Assembly: GCF_015024225.1 (NCBI RefSeq) | Contig: NZ_JACJGM010000001.1 | Location: forward strand, 62,001 to 126,000 | Length of the DNA stretch: 64,000 nt | Direction: 5' to 3' | Source: Nocardioides lijunqiniae | GTDB lineage: Bacteria; Actinomycetota; Actinomycetes; Propionibacteriales; Nocardioidaceae | In this document: positions 54,444 through 63,022 of the stretch, one piece after another | Position numbering within the stretch: the stretch's first letter is position 1 | How the letters are laid out: each line of letters begins with the position of its first letter | Translations under genes and position numbers: made by a program | Notes under the pieces: generated by a model | Told to the model about the DNA's origin: nothing | The model's input: only the letters and a program-made list of their open reading frames with translations | Databases searched by the model: none

Positions 54444-55085
54444 GTGCCCGTGCCGAGCCCCCGACGTCTGCTGGCGGCCGTCGCGCTCGTCGGCGTCATC
54501 GGCGTGACCGCCACGGCGTGCGGCGATCCCAACGCGGGGGACGCCGCGCAGTCCGAGCTGGAGGCCTTCCTCGACGACCGGCCCCTCGACGGCTACCGGC
54601 CGGAGACCGTGCGCGCGGAGAACACCCTGCCGTTCTCCGGGTCGCTGGAGGTCACCATGACCGCGCTCGACCCCGCCGCGCTGGAGCCCCAGGACTACGA
54701 GTCGGCGATGCGGGCCGTCGCCGAGCACGTCTGCGAGTTCGCGCCGGAGGCGGACGCCAGCGTGGAGTGGGGCTTCGCCGTCGGGCGGCACTCCACGCCG
54801 CTTCCCTGTCCCGGCGACGGCCCCGAGACGCGCCTGGCCGACGCGGCGGCGCTGCTCGGCGAGCTGACGCAGGTGCGCGGCGTCGAGAGCATCCGGTACG
54901 GCTTCTCCGGCAGGCTCGACGTGGTGGCGCCGGCCGGCGCCGACCTCACGAGCGTGCAGGCCCGCGTGGAGGAGGTGGCTCGCCGCCACACCGTCGCGCT
55001 CGGCGACGAGGCGCCCTTCGTGATGGTGCGGGGGCGACCGGGTGAGACGACCACGGTGTCACCCGGCGGCGCGTCCACGCCGTAG
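54444..55085 (+). CDS. Putative lipoprotein of unknown function
   Basis: A 213-residue exported protein. The signal peptide LLAAVALVGVIGVTATACGD ends in a lipobox-like ATAC, so lipidation at Cys and membrane attachment are likely. GTG 54444 or GTG 54450 could start it. The mature part is acidic and contains two more Cys (EHVCEFAPEA and TPLPCPGDG) that may pair. Two similar segments (LEVTMTALDPAALEPQDYES and LDVVAPAGADLTSVQARVEE) suggest two copies of a small beta-alpha unit. No known domain recognised. Convergent with the M20 amidohydrolase gene, stops touching. Confidence 0.72.
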   Translation: MPVPSPRRLLAAVALVGVIGVTATACGDPNAGDAAQSELEAFLDDRPLDGYRPETVRAENTLPFSGSLEVTMTALDPAALEPQDYESAMRAVAEHVCEFAPEADASVEWGFAVGRHSTPLPCPGDGPETRLADAAALLGELTQVRGVESIRYGFSGRLDVVAPAGADLTSVQARVEEVARRHTVALGDEAPFVMVRGRPGETTTVSPGGASTP

Positions 55086-56249
55086 TCAGGCGTCGGGCGC
55101 CGTCAGCAGGTCCGCGGCTCCGAGGTAGCCGGCGAGCATGGCCCGGGCGGTGAGCCGCAGGTCGTTGTCGGTGGGCAGGAACGACGCGGAGTGCAGCGCG
55201 TCGGTGGTCTCGCTGCCCACGAACATCATCGCCGAGGGCATCCGCTCGGAGAAGAACGAGAAGTCGTCGGCGCCCAGCGACCGCAACGTGGTCGACAGGC
55301 CGATCCCCTGGTCGGCGAGGTGGGTGGAGACGGCTCGCACCAGGGCCGGGTCGTTCTCCAGCACCGGCTCACCGTCGGTGATCCTGACCTCCGCCGCGCA
55401 CGAGTGCGCCCGCGCGACGTTCTCGGCGACCGCGACGACCCGCTCGCGCAGGAGCGCTCGGTTGCGCGGGTCCAGGGCCCGGATGGTCCCGGTGGCGCGC
55501 GCCAGGCCGGGGATCACGTTGGCGGCCTGACCGGACGCGAAGGACGAGACCCCGACGACCGCGGACGACATGGGGTCGACCGAGCGGCTGACGATGCTCT
55601 GCAGCGCGACCACGATCTCGGAGAGCGCGAGGAGCGGGTCGCAGCTCAGGTGGGGGTACGCCGCATGGCCGGACGTGCCGTGCACGCGGATCTCGAACTC
55701 GTCGGAGGAGGCGTTCACGCCGCCGGGGACGCACGCGACCACCTCGGGCGGCAGCGCGGGCTGGATGTGGGCGCCGATCATGGCGGCGCACTGCTCGGCC
55801 TCGAGGATCCCGTGCTCCGCGATGTCCTTGGCGCCCGAGGGGTAGGTCTCCTCGCGGGGCTGCAGCACGACGAGCAGGGGCACGGGCAGCCGTGCCTCGT
55901 GGACGGCCCAGGCCACCGCCACCAGGGCGGCGAGGTGCAGGTCGTGCCCGCAGGCGTGCATCGCGCCGTCGTGGCGCGAGGCCCACGGCACCCCCGTCTG
56001 CTCGGTCACCGGGAGCGCATCCATCTCGCCGCGGACGCCGATGCACGGCCCGGGACCTCCCAGGCGCAGCACGGCGCCGGTCTCCGCGACCTTGACCGGG
56101 GTCTGGTCCCCGGGCAGGGCCTGGAGCACCCGGTCGCGCGTCATCGACTCGTCGCCCGACAGGTCGGGCTCGCTGTGCAGCAGCCGTCGCAGCTCGGCGG
56201 CCCGGCCCAGGTGCCGCTCGAGCAGCTCCCAGACGGAGGGCTCACCCAT
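55086..56249 (-). CDS. M20-family amidohydrolase (aminoacylase/carboxypeptidase-like)
   Basis: A 387-residue metal-dependent amidohydrolase. ATG 56249 (MGEPSVWELLERHLGRAAEL) overlaps the FluG-like gene by 8 bases; a longer open frame to 56492 is out of family. Metal motifs are HACGHDLHLAALVAVAW and the catalytic EET in VVLQPREETYPSGAKDIA; the lid domain contains GTSGHAAYPHLSCDPLLAL. Such enzymes hydrolyse N-acyl or N-carbamoyl amino acids or related amides (family knowledge). As third gene after the glutamine-synthetase-like and FluG-like genes, it may cleave a gamma-glutamyl or N-acyl amide intermediate. Substrate inferred only. Confidence 0.92.
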   Translation of the reverse strand: MGEPSVWELLERHLGRAAELRRLLHSEPDLSGDESMTRDRVLQALPGDQTPVKVAETGAVLRLGGPGPCIGVRGEMDALPVTEQTGVPWASRHDGAMHACGHDLHLAALVAVAWAVHEARLPVPLLVVLQPREETYPSGAKDIAEHGILEAEQCAAMIGAHIQPALPPEVVACVPGGVNASSDEFEIRVHGTSGHAAYPHLSCDPLLALSEIVVALQSIVSRSVDPMSSAVVGVSSFASGQAANVIPGLARATGTIRALDPRNRALLRERVVAVAENVARAHSCAAEVRITDGEPVLENDPALVRAVSTHLADQGIGLSTTLRSLGADDFSFFSERMPSAMMFVGSETTDALHSASFLPTDNDLRLTARAMLAGYLGAADLLTAPDA

Positions 56250-57384
56250 CGTGGCCCCCGTAGACGAGGGAGGCGTTCGTGCGACCGACCATCGTGGCCA
56301 CCCGGATCGCGTCCGGGACCGACCACTCGCCGTCGGCGACCCACCGCGACAGCGTCCGGGTGAGGCCGGCGCGCCACAGCAGCGAGCCGAGCAGGTGCAG
56401 CTCGGGCGGACCCCAGGCGTCGGAGGAGTAGAGGACCTTCGCGAACGGCGCCAGCTCGAGCGACTCGGCGACCACGGCCGCGGACGCCGCACCGGTGAAG
56501 TTCACGGCCAGGCCGACGTCGAAGTAGACGTGGGGGAACGCCTGGGCGAGGTAGCCCGCGTGCCGGTGGAACGGGTAGCAGTGCAGCAGCACGACGTCGG
56601 TCCCGAGAGGCTCGACGCGCTTGATCCAGTCCGACAGCAGCAGGGGGTCGCAGCGCCGCAGGTCGAGGTCGGGGTCGCCGTAGCCGGCGTGCAGCTGCAG
56701 CGGCAGTCCGGTGTCGACGCCGGCCCACAGGGCCATCCGCAGCAGCACCGGGTCGGTCACCCGCGCTGCGGCGCCGGCGTCCAGCTCGGCAAGCCAGCGT
56801 CCCGCGGCGGCGCTCACCTCGGACGGCGACGGCCGCGCGGGGTCGAAGTCGAAGCCGTGGCGGTAGGCGATGACCGACTTCAGGCCGGCGGCGTCGGCAC
56901 TCGCGCTGGACAGTGCCTCGCGGAAGCGCTCCTCGAGCGTGGCGGCCGTCGCGTCGGCGACGACCTCCTCGAGCACGGACTCCAGGCGCACGATCTCCTG
57001 CACCCGGGAGCCGGGCACCCGGGTGGCGAAGGCGTCGAGGTCCAGGATCTGGTCCCCGTTGAAGCCGGTGTCGACGAGCCAGCGGTCCACGCCGGCCGCG
57101 CCCAGGAGGCGACGGTCCAGCTCGTCGGGGGCCAGCAGCTGGCGGGCGGCCCAGTAGTCCTCGATCGGCGCATGGGCGGGAAGCCCCAGGAGCGGAGCAC
57201 AGTGCCGGCGGACCGCGAAGCCCACCTGCGAGTCGAAGCGCGAGGTGCCGCGGGCGGCCGGTCGGTCGGACTCGGTCAGGAGGTCGCCGAGCTCCGCCAG
57301 GCTGGGCGAGCCGGCGGAGCAGGTGTGCACGTGGTGGTCGACGAGCGAGAGCGCGGCGACCGCCTCGGCGACCTCAGTAGACAT
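56242..57384 (-). CDS. Amidohydrolase family protein (FluG N-terminal-like)
   Basis: A 380-residue amidohydrolase_2 (PF04909-type) TIM barrel. LSLVDHHVHTCSAGSP holds the metal-binding HxH near residue 17. Further motifs are GLPLQLHAGYGDPDLDL (H), VVLLHCYPFHRHAGYLAQ (H) and KVLYSSDAWGPPELHLLG (D). The sequence resembles the N-terminal half of FluG, a protein in which this domain is fused to a glutamine-synthetase-like domain. Here the two halves are adjacent genes (11-base overlap with the ligase gene), supporting a joint function. The reaction in FluG-like proteins is poorly known; hydrolysis or decarboxylation of a glutamyl-type compound is inferred. Confidence 0.88.
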   Translation of the reverse strand: MSTEVAEAVAALSLVDHHVHTCSAGSPSLAELGDLLTESDRPAARGTSRFDSQVGFAVRRHCAPLLGLPAHAPIEDYWAARQLLAPDELDRRLLGAAGVDRWLVDTGFNGDQILDLDAFATRVPGSRVQEIVRLESVLEEVVADATAATLEERFREALSSASADAAGLKSVIAYRHGFDFDPARPSPSEVSAAAGRWLAELDAGAAARVTDPVLLRMALWAGVDTGLPLQLHAGYGDPDLDLRRCDPLLLSDWIKRVEPLGTDVVLLHCYPFHRHAGYLAQAFPHVYFDVGLAVNFTGAASAAVVAESLELAPFAKVLYSSDAWGPPELHLLGSLLWRAGLTRTLSRWVADGEWSVPDAIRVATMVGRTNASLVYGGHDG

Positions 57385-58666
57385 CGGCCATCGCGGAGCA
57401 GAGCGCGACGTCGTCGATGCCGCTGACCGCGGCCAGCTCGGCCCGTTTCACCGCGCAGTGGGTGTCGATCAGGTCGGGGTCGAACCAGCCGGCGACGACG
57501 CGGTCCGCGACGAGGTGGTCGAGCGCCTCCGCCAGGCCGGACGGCAGCGTGGGGACACCGGCCAGCTCCTGCTCGGTGACCGACTCCGGCCAGATCGTCG
57601 GGGCGTCGTACTCGCCCGTGATCCCGGCGAGCCCTGCTCTCACGAGCACGCCGAGCGTCAGCCAGGGGTTGGCGGTCGCGTCGGAGGGTCGGAACTCCAG
57701 GTTGTACTGGGCGGCCGGGTCGCCGCCCCCGACGGTGCTCGTGGGACAGATGCGCAGGAGCGCCTCGCGGTTGCGCTCGGCCAGGAAGATGCCCCCGGCG
57801 CTCCAGCGGTGCGGGGTGAGGCGGAGGTACGACGCGGGGCTGGGTGCGGTGATCGCCAGCAGCGCCGGAGCGTGGGCCAGGATGCCGGCGGCGAACCGCT
57901 GCCCCAGGCTCGAGAGCCCGGCGGGCAGGGCGGGGTCGTGGAGCACGGGAGCCCCCGTGGCGTCGCGCAGCGAGAGGTGCACGTGCACGCCGTTGCCGCT
58001 GCCGTCGGGGTGCTGCAGCGGCGCGAACGTGACACGACGTCCGTGCCGTCGCGCGAGGTCGCGGACCAGCTCCTTGACCAGGACGGCGCGATCGGCGGCG
58101 ACCAGCCCGGGCGCGGGCTCCAGGGTGATCTCGAACTGGTCGGTGCCGAACTCCGGCAGCCAGTTCTCCGGCTGCAGGCCGGCGCCCTCGAGGAGGGCGA
58201 CCAGCTCGGAGCCGAAGGGCTCCACGCTGCGGTGCCGCTCGAACGAGAAGGGGCCCGTGGGGGCGAGGTCCGCCATCATGAACTCGTGCTCGAAGGAGGC
58301 CACGACCTCCAGACCGGTGGCCTCCTGCAGGTCCTCGAGCGCCCGGCGCGCGAAGGTCCGCGGGCAGCAGGCCCACGGCGTGCCGTCGGGCAGGGTCTGG
58401 TCCGCGAGCACGAGCGTGACCCCCGGGTCGCCTTCGCGGGCCGGGATCTCGACCTGGGTCGTCGGGTCGGGCATGAGGCGGAGGTCGCCGGTGGAGCCGA
58501 AGACGTTGTCGGCGATGGCGCCGAACGCGGTGATGGCCAGGTCGGCCGGCACCCAGCCGACGCCGCGGCGGAGCACGGCGTCGCGTGAGCCGGCCGGGAC
58601 CGAGCGGCCGCGCATCTGGCCGGCCAGGTCACTGGTGGCGACGAACACTGTGGGGTCGGGGGTCAT
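57374..58666 (-). CDS. Glutamine-synthetase-like ligase (gamma-glutamyl-amine ligase type)
   Basis: A 430-residue GS-fold enzyme, shorter than true GlnA (~470). ATP and metal motifs are recognisable: VVASFEHEFMMADLAPTG (E in the first metal site), GNGVHVHLSLRDATG (conserved GNG.H.H) and LRLTPHRWSAGGIFLAERNR. The GlnA adenylylation Tyr motif (NLYDLP-like) is not seen. This fits the GlnA3/GlnA4/PuuA/IpuC branch, which joins glutamate to amines such as polyamines, ethanolamine or isopropylamine. ATG 58666 (MTPDPTVFVATSDLAGQM) starts the operon. Leader of the minus-strand trio ligase - FluG-like - M20 amidohydrolase. Confidence 0.9.
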   Translation of the reverse strand: MTPDPTVFVATSDLAGQMRGRSVPAGSRDAVLRRGVGWVPADLAITAFGAIADNVFGSTGDLRLMPDPTTQVEIPAREGDPGVTLVLADQTLPDGTPWACCPRTFARRALEDLQEATGLEVVASFEHEFMMADLAPTGPFSFERHRSVEPFGSELVALLEGAGLQPENWLPEFGTDQFEITLEPAPGLVAADRAVLVKELVRDLARRHGRRVTFAPLQHPDGSGNGVHVHLSLRDATGAPVLHDPALPAGLSSLGQRFAAGILAHAPALLAITAPSPASYLRLTPHRWSAGGIFLAERNREALLRICPTSTVGGGDPAAQYNLEFRPSDATANPWLTLGVLVRAGLAGITGEYDAPTIWPESVTEQELAGVPTLPSGLAEALDHLVADRVVAGWFDPDLIDTHCAVKRAELAAVSGIDDVALCSAMADVY

Positions 58667-58938
58667 GCTCCACCTTCTCGGATCGAGTCGCCGGGGGCTC
58701 GACGCCGCCCCTTGCCGGGGACGAGGCGCCAGGGTCGGGCACGTACAGAGATTGATATATCCATTTCAGAAACTCGTCAAGAGCGAGCCTGTGAAATGGC
58801 TGTTACTTAGCGCCAGGGCGGAGGCGGCGTGACCGGACTGCGGCATTCGCGTTACAGAAAGTTCACTAGAGGGCATTGCCGTAAGAGAAGTTTCATCCTA
58901 CGGTAAGGATCGTCGCCTCGCCCAGTGGAAGGAACGCC
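58667..58938. promoter_or_regulatory. Divergent promoter region of the amine/amide cluster
   Basis: 272 bases between the ligase and MftD-like genes, clearly AT-richer in the middle (GATTGATATATCC). It contains an exact inverted repeat CCATTTCA (58761-58768) and TGAAATGG (58792-58799), and a pair of CCGTAAG/CGGTAAGG direct repeats close to the MftD-like gene. A shared regulator binding here could switch both arms. No regulator gene lies inside the visible cluster. Confidence 0.5.
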
Positions 58939-60120
58939 ATGAGCACGAAGGTCCGCTTCAGGAACCTGGCCGAGGCCGAGCGCCTCGCCAAGCGCCGGTT
59001 GCCCCGCGCCGTGTGGCTTGCCGTCAAGGCAGGCAACGAGCAGGGCTGGACGCTCCAGGAGAACCTGCGAGCCTTCGACGAGCTGGGCTTCTCGCCCACC
59101 ATCTTCGACCGGCCCACGACGTTCGACACCAGGACCACCATCCTGGGCCTCGACGTGGACTTCCCGGTCCTGGTCTCGCCCGTCGGCGCCCAGGCCATCC
59201 ACCCCGACGGCGAGGTCGGCGTCGCGCGGGCCGCGGCCCGCGCCGGCACGGCGATGGGCCTGAGCTCGTGGGCCTCCGACGCGGTGGCGGACGTGGCGCG
59301 GGCCAACGACAAGACGATCTTCCAGCTCTACTGGGTCGGCACCAAGCCCCAGATCGAGGCTCGGGTGGAGGCCGCGCGCGCCGCCGGCGCGAAGGCCCTC
59401 ATCGTCACGCTGGACTGGTCGCACACCCCGCGCCGCGACTGGGGCGTCCCGCCCGCCCCGCCCAGCGACATGAGCCCCCGGACGATGGCGACGCTGGCGC
59501 CCGAGGCGCTGTCGCGACCGCTGTGGTTCGCCAGCTACCTGCGCCGCGGGCGGATCCCCGAGCTGAAGGTGCCCAACCTGTTCACCGCCGACGGCAGCGC
59601 GCCGTACTTCGGCAAGGCGTGGGCGGAGTTCGAGAGCACCCCGCCTCCCACCTGGGCCGACGTCAAGTGGCTGCGCGACCTGTGGGGAGGCCCCTTCATG
59701 GTCAAGGGCGTCAACACCATCAAGGACGCCAAGCTGGCGGTCGACCTCGGTGCCGACGCGATCTCGCTGTCCAACCACGGTGGCAACAACATCGACGGCA
59801 GCCCCTCGCCGCTGCGCTACCTGCCGCACGTCGTCGAGGCCGTCGGCGACCAGATCGACGTCATGGTCGACGGCGGCATCCGTCGGGGCTCGGACGTCGT
59901 CAAGGCGGTGGCGCTCGGCGCGAAGGCCGTCTTCGTCGGCCGCGCCTTCCTCTACGGCCTGGCCGTGTCGGGCGAGGACGGCGTCCACGAGGTGCTCCAG
60001 ATCCTGCGCCGCGGCATCGAGGAGACGATGTACGGCATCGGGCACAGCCGTCTCTCGGACGTGTCGCGCGACGACCTGATGTTCCTCAACCCCCACTTCC
60101 TGGTCCCCCCGGCCAGCTGA
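58939..60120 (+). CDS. MftD-like FMN-dependent alpha-hydroxy/amino-acid oxidising enzyme
   Basis: A 393-residue FMN TIM-barrel of the lactate-oxidase/flavocytochrome b2 superfamily, closest in my reading to mycofactocin MftD. ATG 58939 has GTGGAAGGAA upstream. Diagnostic segments: VGAQAIHPDGEVGVARAAAR, GTAMGLSSWASDAVADVA, WGGPFMVKGVNTIKDAK and the active-site His in SLSNHGGNNIDGSPSPLRYL. Ordinary family members have SNHGGRQLD there; the substrate-binding Arg is replaced by Asn, as in MftD (from memory). So carboxylate alpha-hydroxy acids are unlikely substrates, and an alpha-amino or alpha-hydroxy amide/lactam is more plausible. DGGIRRGSDVVKAVALGA is the FMN phosphate motif. No mftA, mftB or mftC gene is near. 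Confidence 0.88.
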   Translation: MSTKVRFRNLAEAERLAKRRLPRAVWLAVKAGNEQGWTLQENLRAFDELGFSPTIFDRPTTFDTRTTILGLDVDFPVLVSPVGAQAIHPDGEVGVARAAARAGTAMGLSSWASDAVADVARANDKTIFQLYWVGTKPQIEARVEAARAAGAKALIVTLDWSHTPRRDWGVPPAPPSDMSPRTMATLAPEALSRPLWFASYLRRGRIPELKVPNLFTADGSAPYFGKAWAEFESTPPPTWADVKWLRDLWGGPFMVKGVNTIKDAKLAVDLGADAISLSNHGGNNIDGSPSPLRYLPHVVEAVGDQIDVMVDGGIRRGSDVVKAVALGAKAVFVGRAFLYGLAVSGEDGVHEVLQILRRGIEETMYGIGHSRLSDVSRDDLMFLNPHFLVPPAS

Positions 60121-60142
60121 GCGACGGAACCGGAGACAACAG

Positions 60143-61639
60143 ATGGCACGCATCATCGTCGTGGGCGCCGGCAGCGCCGGCTGCGTCGTGGCCGCCCGGC
60201 TCAGCCAGCACCCGGGCCACGAGGTGGTCGTCCTTGAAGGCGGTCCCGACCACGCCGGGACCGACGTCGGCACGCAGCTCGCCTCGGCCAACTGGATCGA
60301 CGCGATGGGGGCGACGGCGGCGTTCGACCCGGACCTGCTCGCCACCCGCCTCGCCTCCGACACCCCGCGTCAGTACCACCGAGGCCGCGGCCTGGGCGGC
60401 TCCGGCGCCGTCAACGCGATGCTGGCCCTGCCCGGCCTGCCTCGCGACTACGACCGCTGGGCCGAGGTCTACGGCCTGGACGCCTGGTCCTGGTCGGCGG
60501 TCGAGCCCACCTTCCGGTCGCTCAAGCGCGACCTCGTGGCCACCCCGCGCTCGGGCTACACGCCCATGGACAACGCGCTCGTGGACGCCGCGGCCGAGCT
60601 GGGCCTGCCCAGCGACGTCGACACCCACACGCCGTACGACGGCGGGGGCACCCTGTGGCGCCACGCCGACCACGCCGGCCGGCGCTCGAGCCTGGAGACG
60701 TACCTGACCCCGGCGCGCGACCGCGACAACCTCGTCGTGCGCACCGACTCGCGCGTCGACCGGCTCCTGGTCGAGGACGGCCGCGTCACCGGCGTCCTGC
60801 TCACCGACGGCTCCTCGCTGCACGCCGACCAGGTGGTGCTCAGCGCGGGCACCATCGAGACGCCGGCCATCCTGCTGCGCAGCGGCTGCGACCGGCCGGG
60901 AGTCGGCAAGGGCCTGCAGGACCACCCCGCCGCCTCGATCCTGCTGGCGCTCAAGCCCGGCCACCAGGAGGTGCGGGCGAAGGAGTCGTGCATCAACGCG
61001 GTGCTGCGGCTCTCCTCGCAGGTCGCCGAGGGCGACATCCACATCCTGCCCATGCAGGGCGCGCTGTCGGTGAGCTCGCCGCAGCACCACGCCGTCGTCA
61101 TGGCCGCCGTGATGACGGTGACCTCGACCGGCGAGGTGCGCCTCGACCCCGACCGCCCGACCGGGCCGCCGGTGATCGCGGAGCGGATGCTCACGACCGA
61201 GCGGGACCGGGCGGTGATGCGCGAGGCCGTCGGGCACGCCGTGCGCCTGCTGGACACGCAGGCCTTCCGCGACATCGTCGAGGAGGCGTTCATCGACGCC
61301 GACGGGACACCCGTCTCAGCGCTCGCCGACCCCGAGGCCTACGAGCGCTGGCTCGCCGGCTCCGTCGGTGACTACTTCCACGCGGTCGGCACCGCCCGGA
61401 TGGGCGCCGCCGACGACCCCGGTGCCGTGGTCGACCAGCGTGGCCGCGTGCACGGCATGGCCGGCGTCCGGGTGATCGACTGCTCGGTCATGCCCGAGGT
61501 GCCCGCCGCCAATACCCACCTGCCGGCGGTGATGCTCGCCGAGCGCATGAGCAGTGCCCTCCTCGCCGACCTCGCGAGCGGCGTCGCGAACGCCCCGCTC
61601 GCCTCCCACCAAGGAGCTCCCCGTGTCCCCAGTCTCTGA
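60143..61639 (+). CDS. GMC-family FAD oxidoreductase (MftG-reminiscent)
   Basis: A 498-residue glucose-methanol-choline flavoprotein. FAD motif IIVVGAGSAGCVVAARLSQH at the start, YHRGRGLGGSGAVNAMLALP (GMC signature 1-like), VLSAGTIETPAILLRSG (signature 2) and FHAVGTARMGAADDPGAVVD with NTHLPAVMLAERM at the C-terminus. These provide the catalytic His and the accompanying Asn. It is shorter than choline dehydrogenases and resembles MftG, the GMC partner that reoxidises mycofactocin. CGGAG precedes ATG 60143, 22 bases after the MftD-like gene, so co-transcription is likely. It may oxidise an alcohol/amine intermediate or a carrier cofactor; neither is proven. Confidence 0.88.
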   Translation: MARIIVVGAGSAGCVVAARLSQHPGHEVVVLEGGPDHAGTDVGTQLASANWIDAMGATAAFDPDLLATRLASDTPRQYHRGRGLGGSGAVNAMLALPGLPRDYDRWAEVYGLDAWSWSAVEPTFRSLKRDLVATPRSGYTPMDNALVDAAAELGLPSDVDTHTPYDGGGTLWRHADHAGRRSSLETYLTPARDRDNLVVRTDSRVDRLLVEDGRVTGVLLTDGSSLHADQVVLSAGTIETPAILLRSGCDRPGVGKGLQDHPAASILLALKPGHQEVRAKESCINAVLRLSSQVAEGDIHILPMQGALSVSSPQHHAVVMAAVMTVTSTGEVRLDPDRPTGPPVIAERMLTTERDRAVMREAVGHAVRLLDTQAFRDIVEEAFIDADGTPVSALADPEAYERWLAGSVGDYFHAVGTARMGAADDPGAVVDQRGRVHGMAGVRVIDCSVMPEVPAANTHLPAVMLAERMSSALLADLASGVANAPLASHQGAPRVPSL

Positions 61640-62930
61640 GCAGCTCGACCAGGCCGCGACGTGGCGCCGTGCCGAGGCGTCGGTCCCGCGCGGGGTGTCC
61701 TCCGGTCACCGCGTGGGGTGGCAGCAGGTCTTCGTGCGCACCCAGGGCGCCTACATCTGGGACCAGGAGGACCGCCAGTACGTCGACTACCTGAACGCCT
61801 GGGGCCCGATCGTGCTCGGCCACAGCGACCGGCGCGTCAACGAGGCGGTCTTCGCGGCCGTCAGCACGTGCGACCTCACCGGCGTCGGCCCCCAGTCGGG
61901 TGAGATCGAGCTCGCCGAGACCATCTGCGAGGTGCTGCCCTCGGCCGACAAGGTCGCGTTCTGCACCTCCGGCACGGACGCCACGATGCACGCCGTCCAC
62001 GTCGCCCGCGCCGCCACCGGACGCCTCAAGGTCCTCAAGTTCCACGGCTCGTACCACGGCTGGAGCGACCACGTCGCGGTCGGGAGCTCGCGCAAGGACC
62101 TCACCGCGACGTCCTCGCTCAACACGCCCAACGGCGGGGGCCTGCACCCGGCGGTCGTCGACGACGTGGTGGTCGTCGAGTGGAACGACGACGCCGGCCT
62201 GCGCGCCGCCTTCGAGGCCCACGGCCACGAGCTGGCGGTCGCGTTCACCGAGGGCTACGTGCACAGCTTCGGGTGCGTGCCCGCCGCGCCCGGCTTCCTC
62301 GAGCTGCTCCGCGAGCTGTGCACCGGCCACGGCGTCGTGCTGGTGTTCGACGAGATCAAGACCGGCTTCCGCGCCGCGCTCGGCGGCTACCAGTCGATCT
62401 GCGGGGTCACCCCCGACATGACCGCCTTCGGCAAGGCCGTCGCCAACGGCTACTCCCTGGCCGGGCTCGCCGGCTCGGACGCGGTGATGGGCCACCTGGG
62501 CGCCTACAGCAAGAGCGAGGCGACCATCGACGGCACCTTCAACGCCTCGCCGTACGCGCTGGCGGCCGCCAACAAGACCCTCGAGATCATGCAGTCCGAG
62601 GACGTCTTCGGCGTGCTCTACGCGCGCGGCGAGCAGATGCGCAGCGGCATCCAGGCCGCCATCGACGAGACCGGGGCGCCGGCGACGGTCGCCGGCCTGG
62701 GCTCCGAGTGGTGCGTCTACTTCCGCCCGGAGCTGCCCACCAACTTCCGCCAGGCCATGGAGTCCGACGCGGAGATGTACGCCCGCTACCACACGTCCCT
62801 GCTGTCGCAGGGCGTCCTCGAGCCCGCCTTCCCGACCGGCGACCGACGACTCAACGCCGCCACCACCGAGTCCGACGTCGCCTCCACGATCGAGTGCGTC
62901 CGGGTCGCCCTCCGAGCAGCCACCGGCTGA
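61623..62930 (+). CDS. Class III aminotransferase (HemL/GSA-aminomutase-like)
   Basis: A 435-residue PLP enzyme. GTG 61623 has AAGGAG upstream and lies inside the 3' end of the GMC gene (17-base overlap). Signature motifs: FCTSGTDATMHAVHVARAAT, FHGSYHGWSDHVAVG (aromatic stacking on PLP), LVFDEIKTGFRAALGG (Asp) and AFGKAVANGYSLAGLAG (Schiff-base Lys). It is closest in style to glutamate-1-semialdehyde aminomutase relatives, but a biosynthetic HemL is unlikely here because the context is catabolic. Probably an omega-amino or amine transaminase acting after the flavoenzymes. The aldehyde/keto product enzyme is not in view and may lie to the right. Confidence 0.92.
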   Translation: MSPVSEQLDQAATWRRAEASVPRGVSSGHRVGWQQVFVRTQGAYIWDQEDRQYVDYLNAWGPIVLGHSDRRVNEAVFAAVSTCDLTGVGPQSGEIELAETICEVLPSADKVAFCTSGTDATMHAVHVARAATGRLKVLKFHGSYHGWSDHVAVGSSRKDLTATSSLNTPNGGGLHPAVVDDVVVVEWNDDAGLRAAFEAHGHELAVAFTEGYVHSFGCVPAAPGFLELLRELCTGHGVVLVFDEIKTGFRAALGGYQSICGVTPDMTAFGKAVANGYSLAGLAGSDAVMGHLGAYSKSEATIDGTFNASPYALAAANKTLEIMQSEDVFGVLYARGEQMRSGIQAAIDETGAPATVAGLGSEWCVYFRPELPTNFRQAMESDAEMYARYHTSLLSQGVLEPAFPTGDRRLNAATTESDVASTIECVRVALRAATG

Positions 62931-63022
62931 GCTCACCGCACCGCCCCTGAACGTCACAGCACAGCACGGCACGGCACGGCACCACCGACCGCCCCACCCC
63001 TTCACACACCTAGGTAGGACAG

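Noticed and set aside
62950..62990. Short tandem GCACG-type repeat before the binding-protein gene
   Set aside because: Only a few imperfect copies of five bases in an untranslated leader; likely slippage with no clear role.
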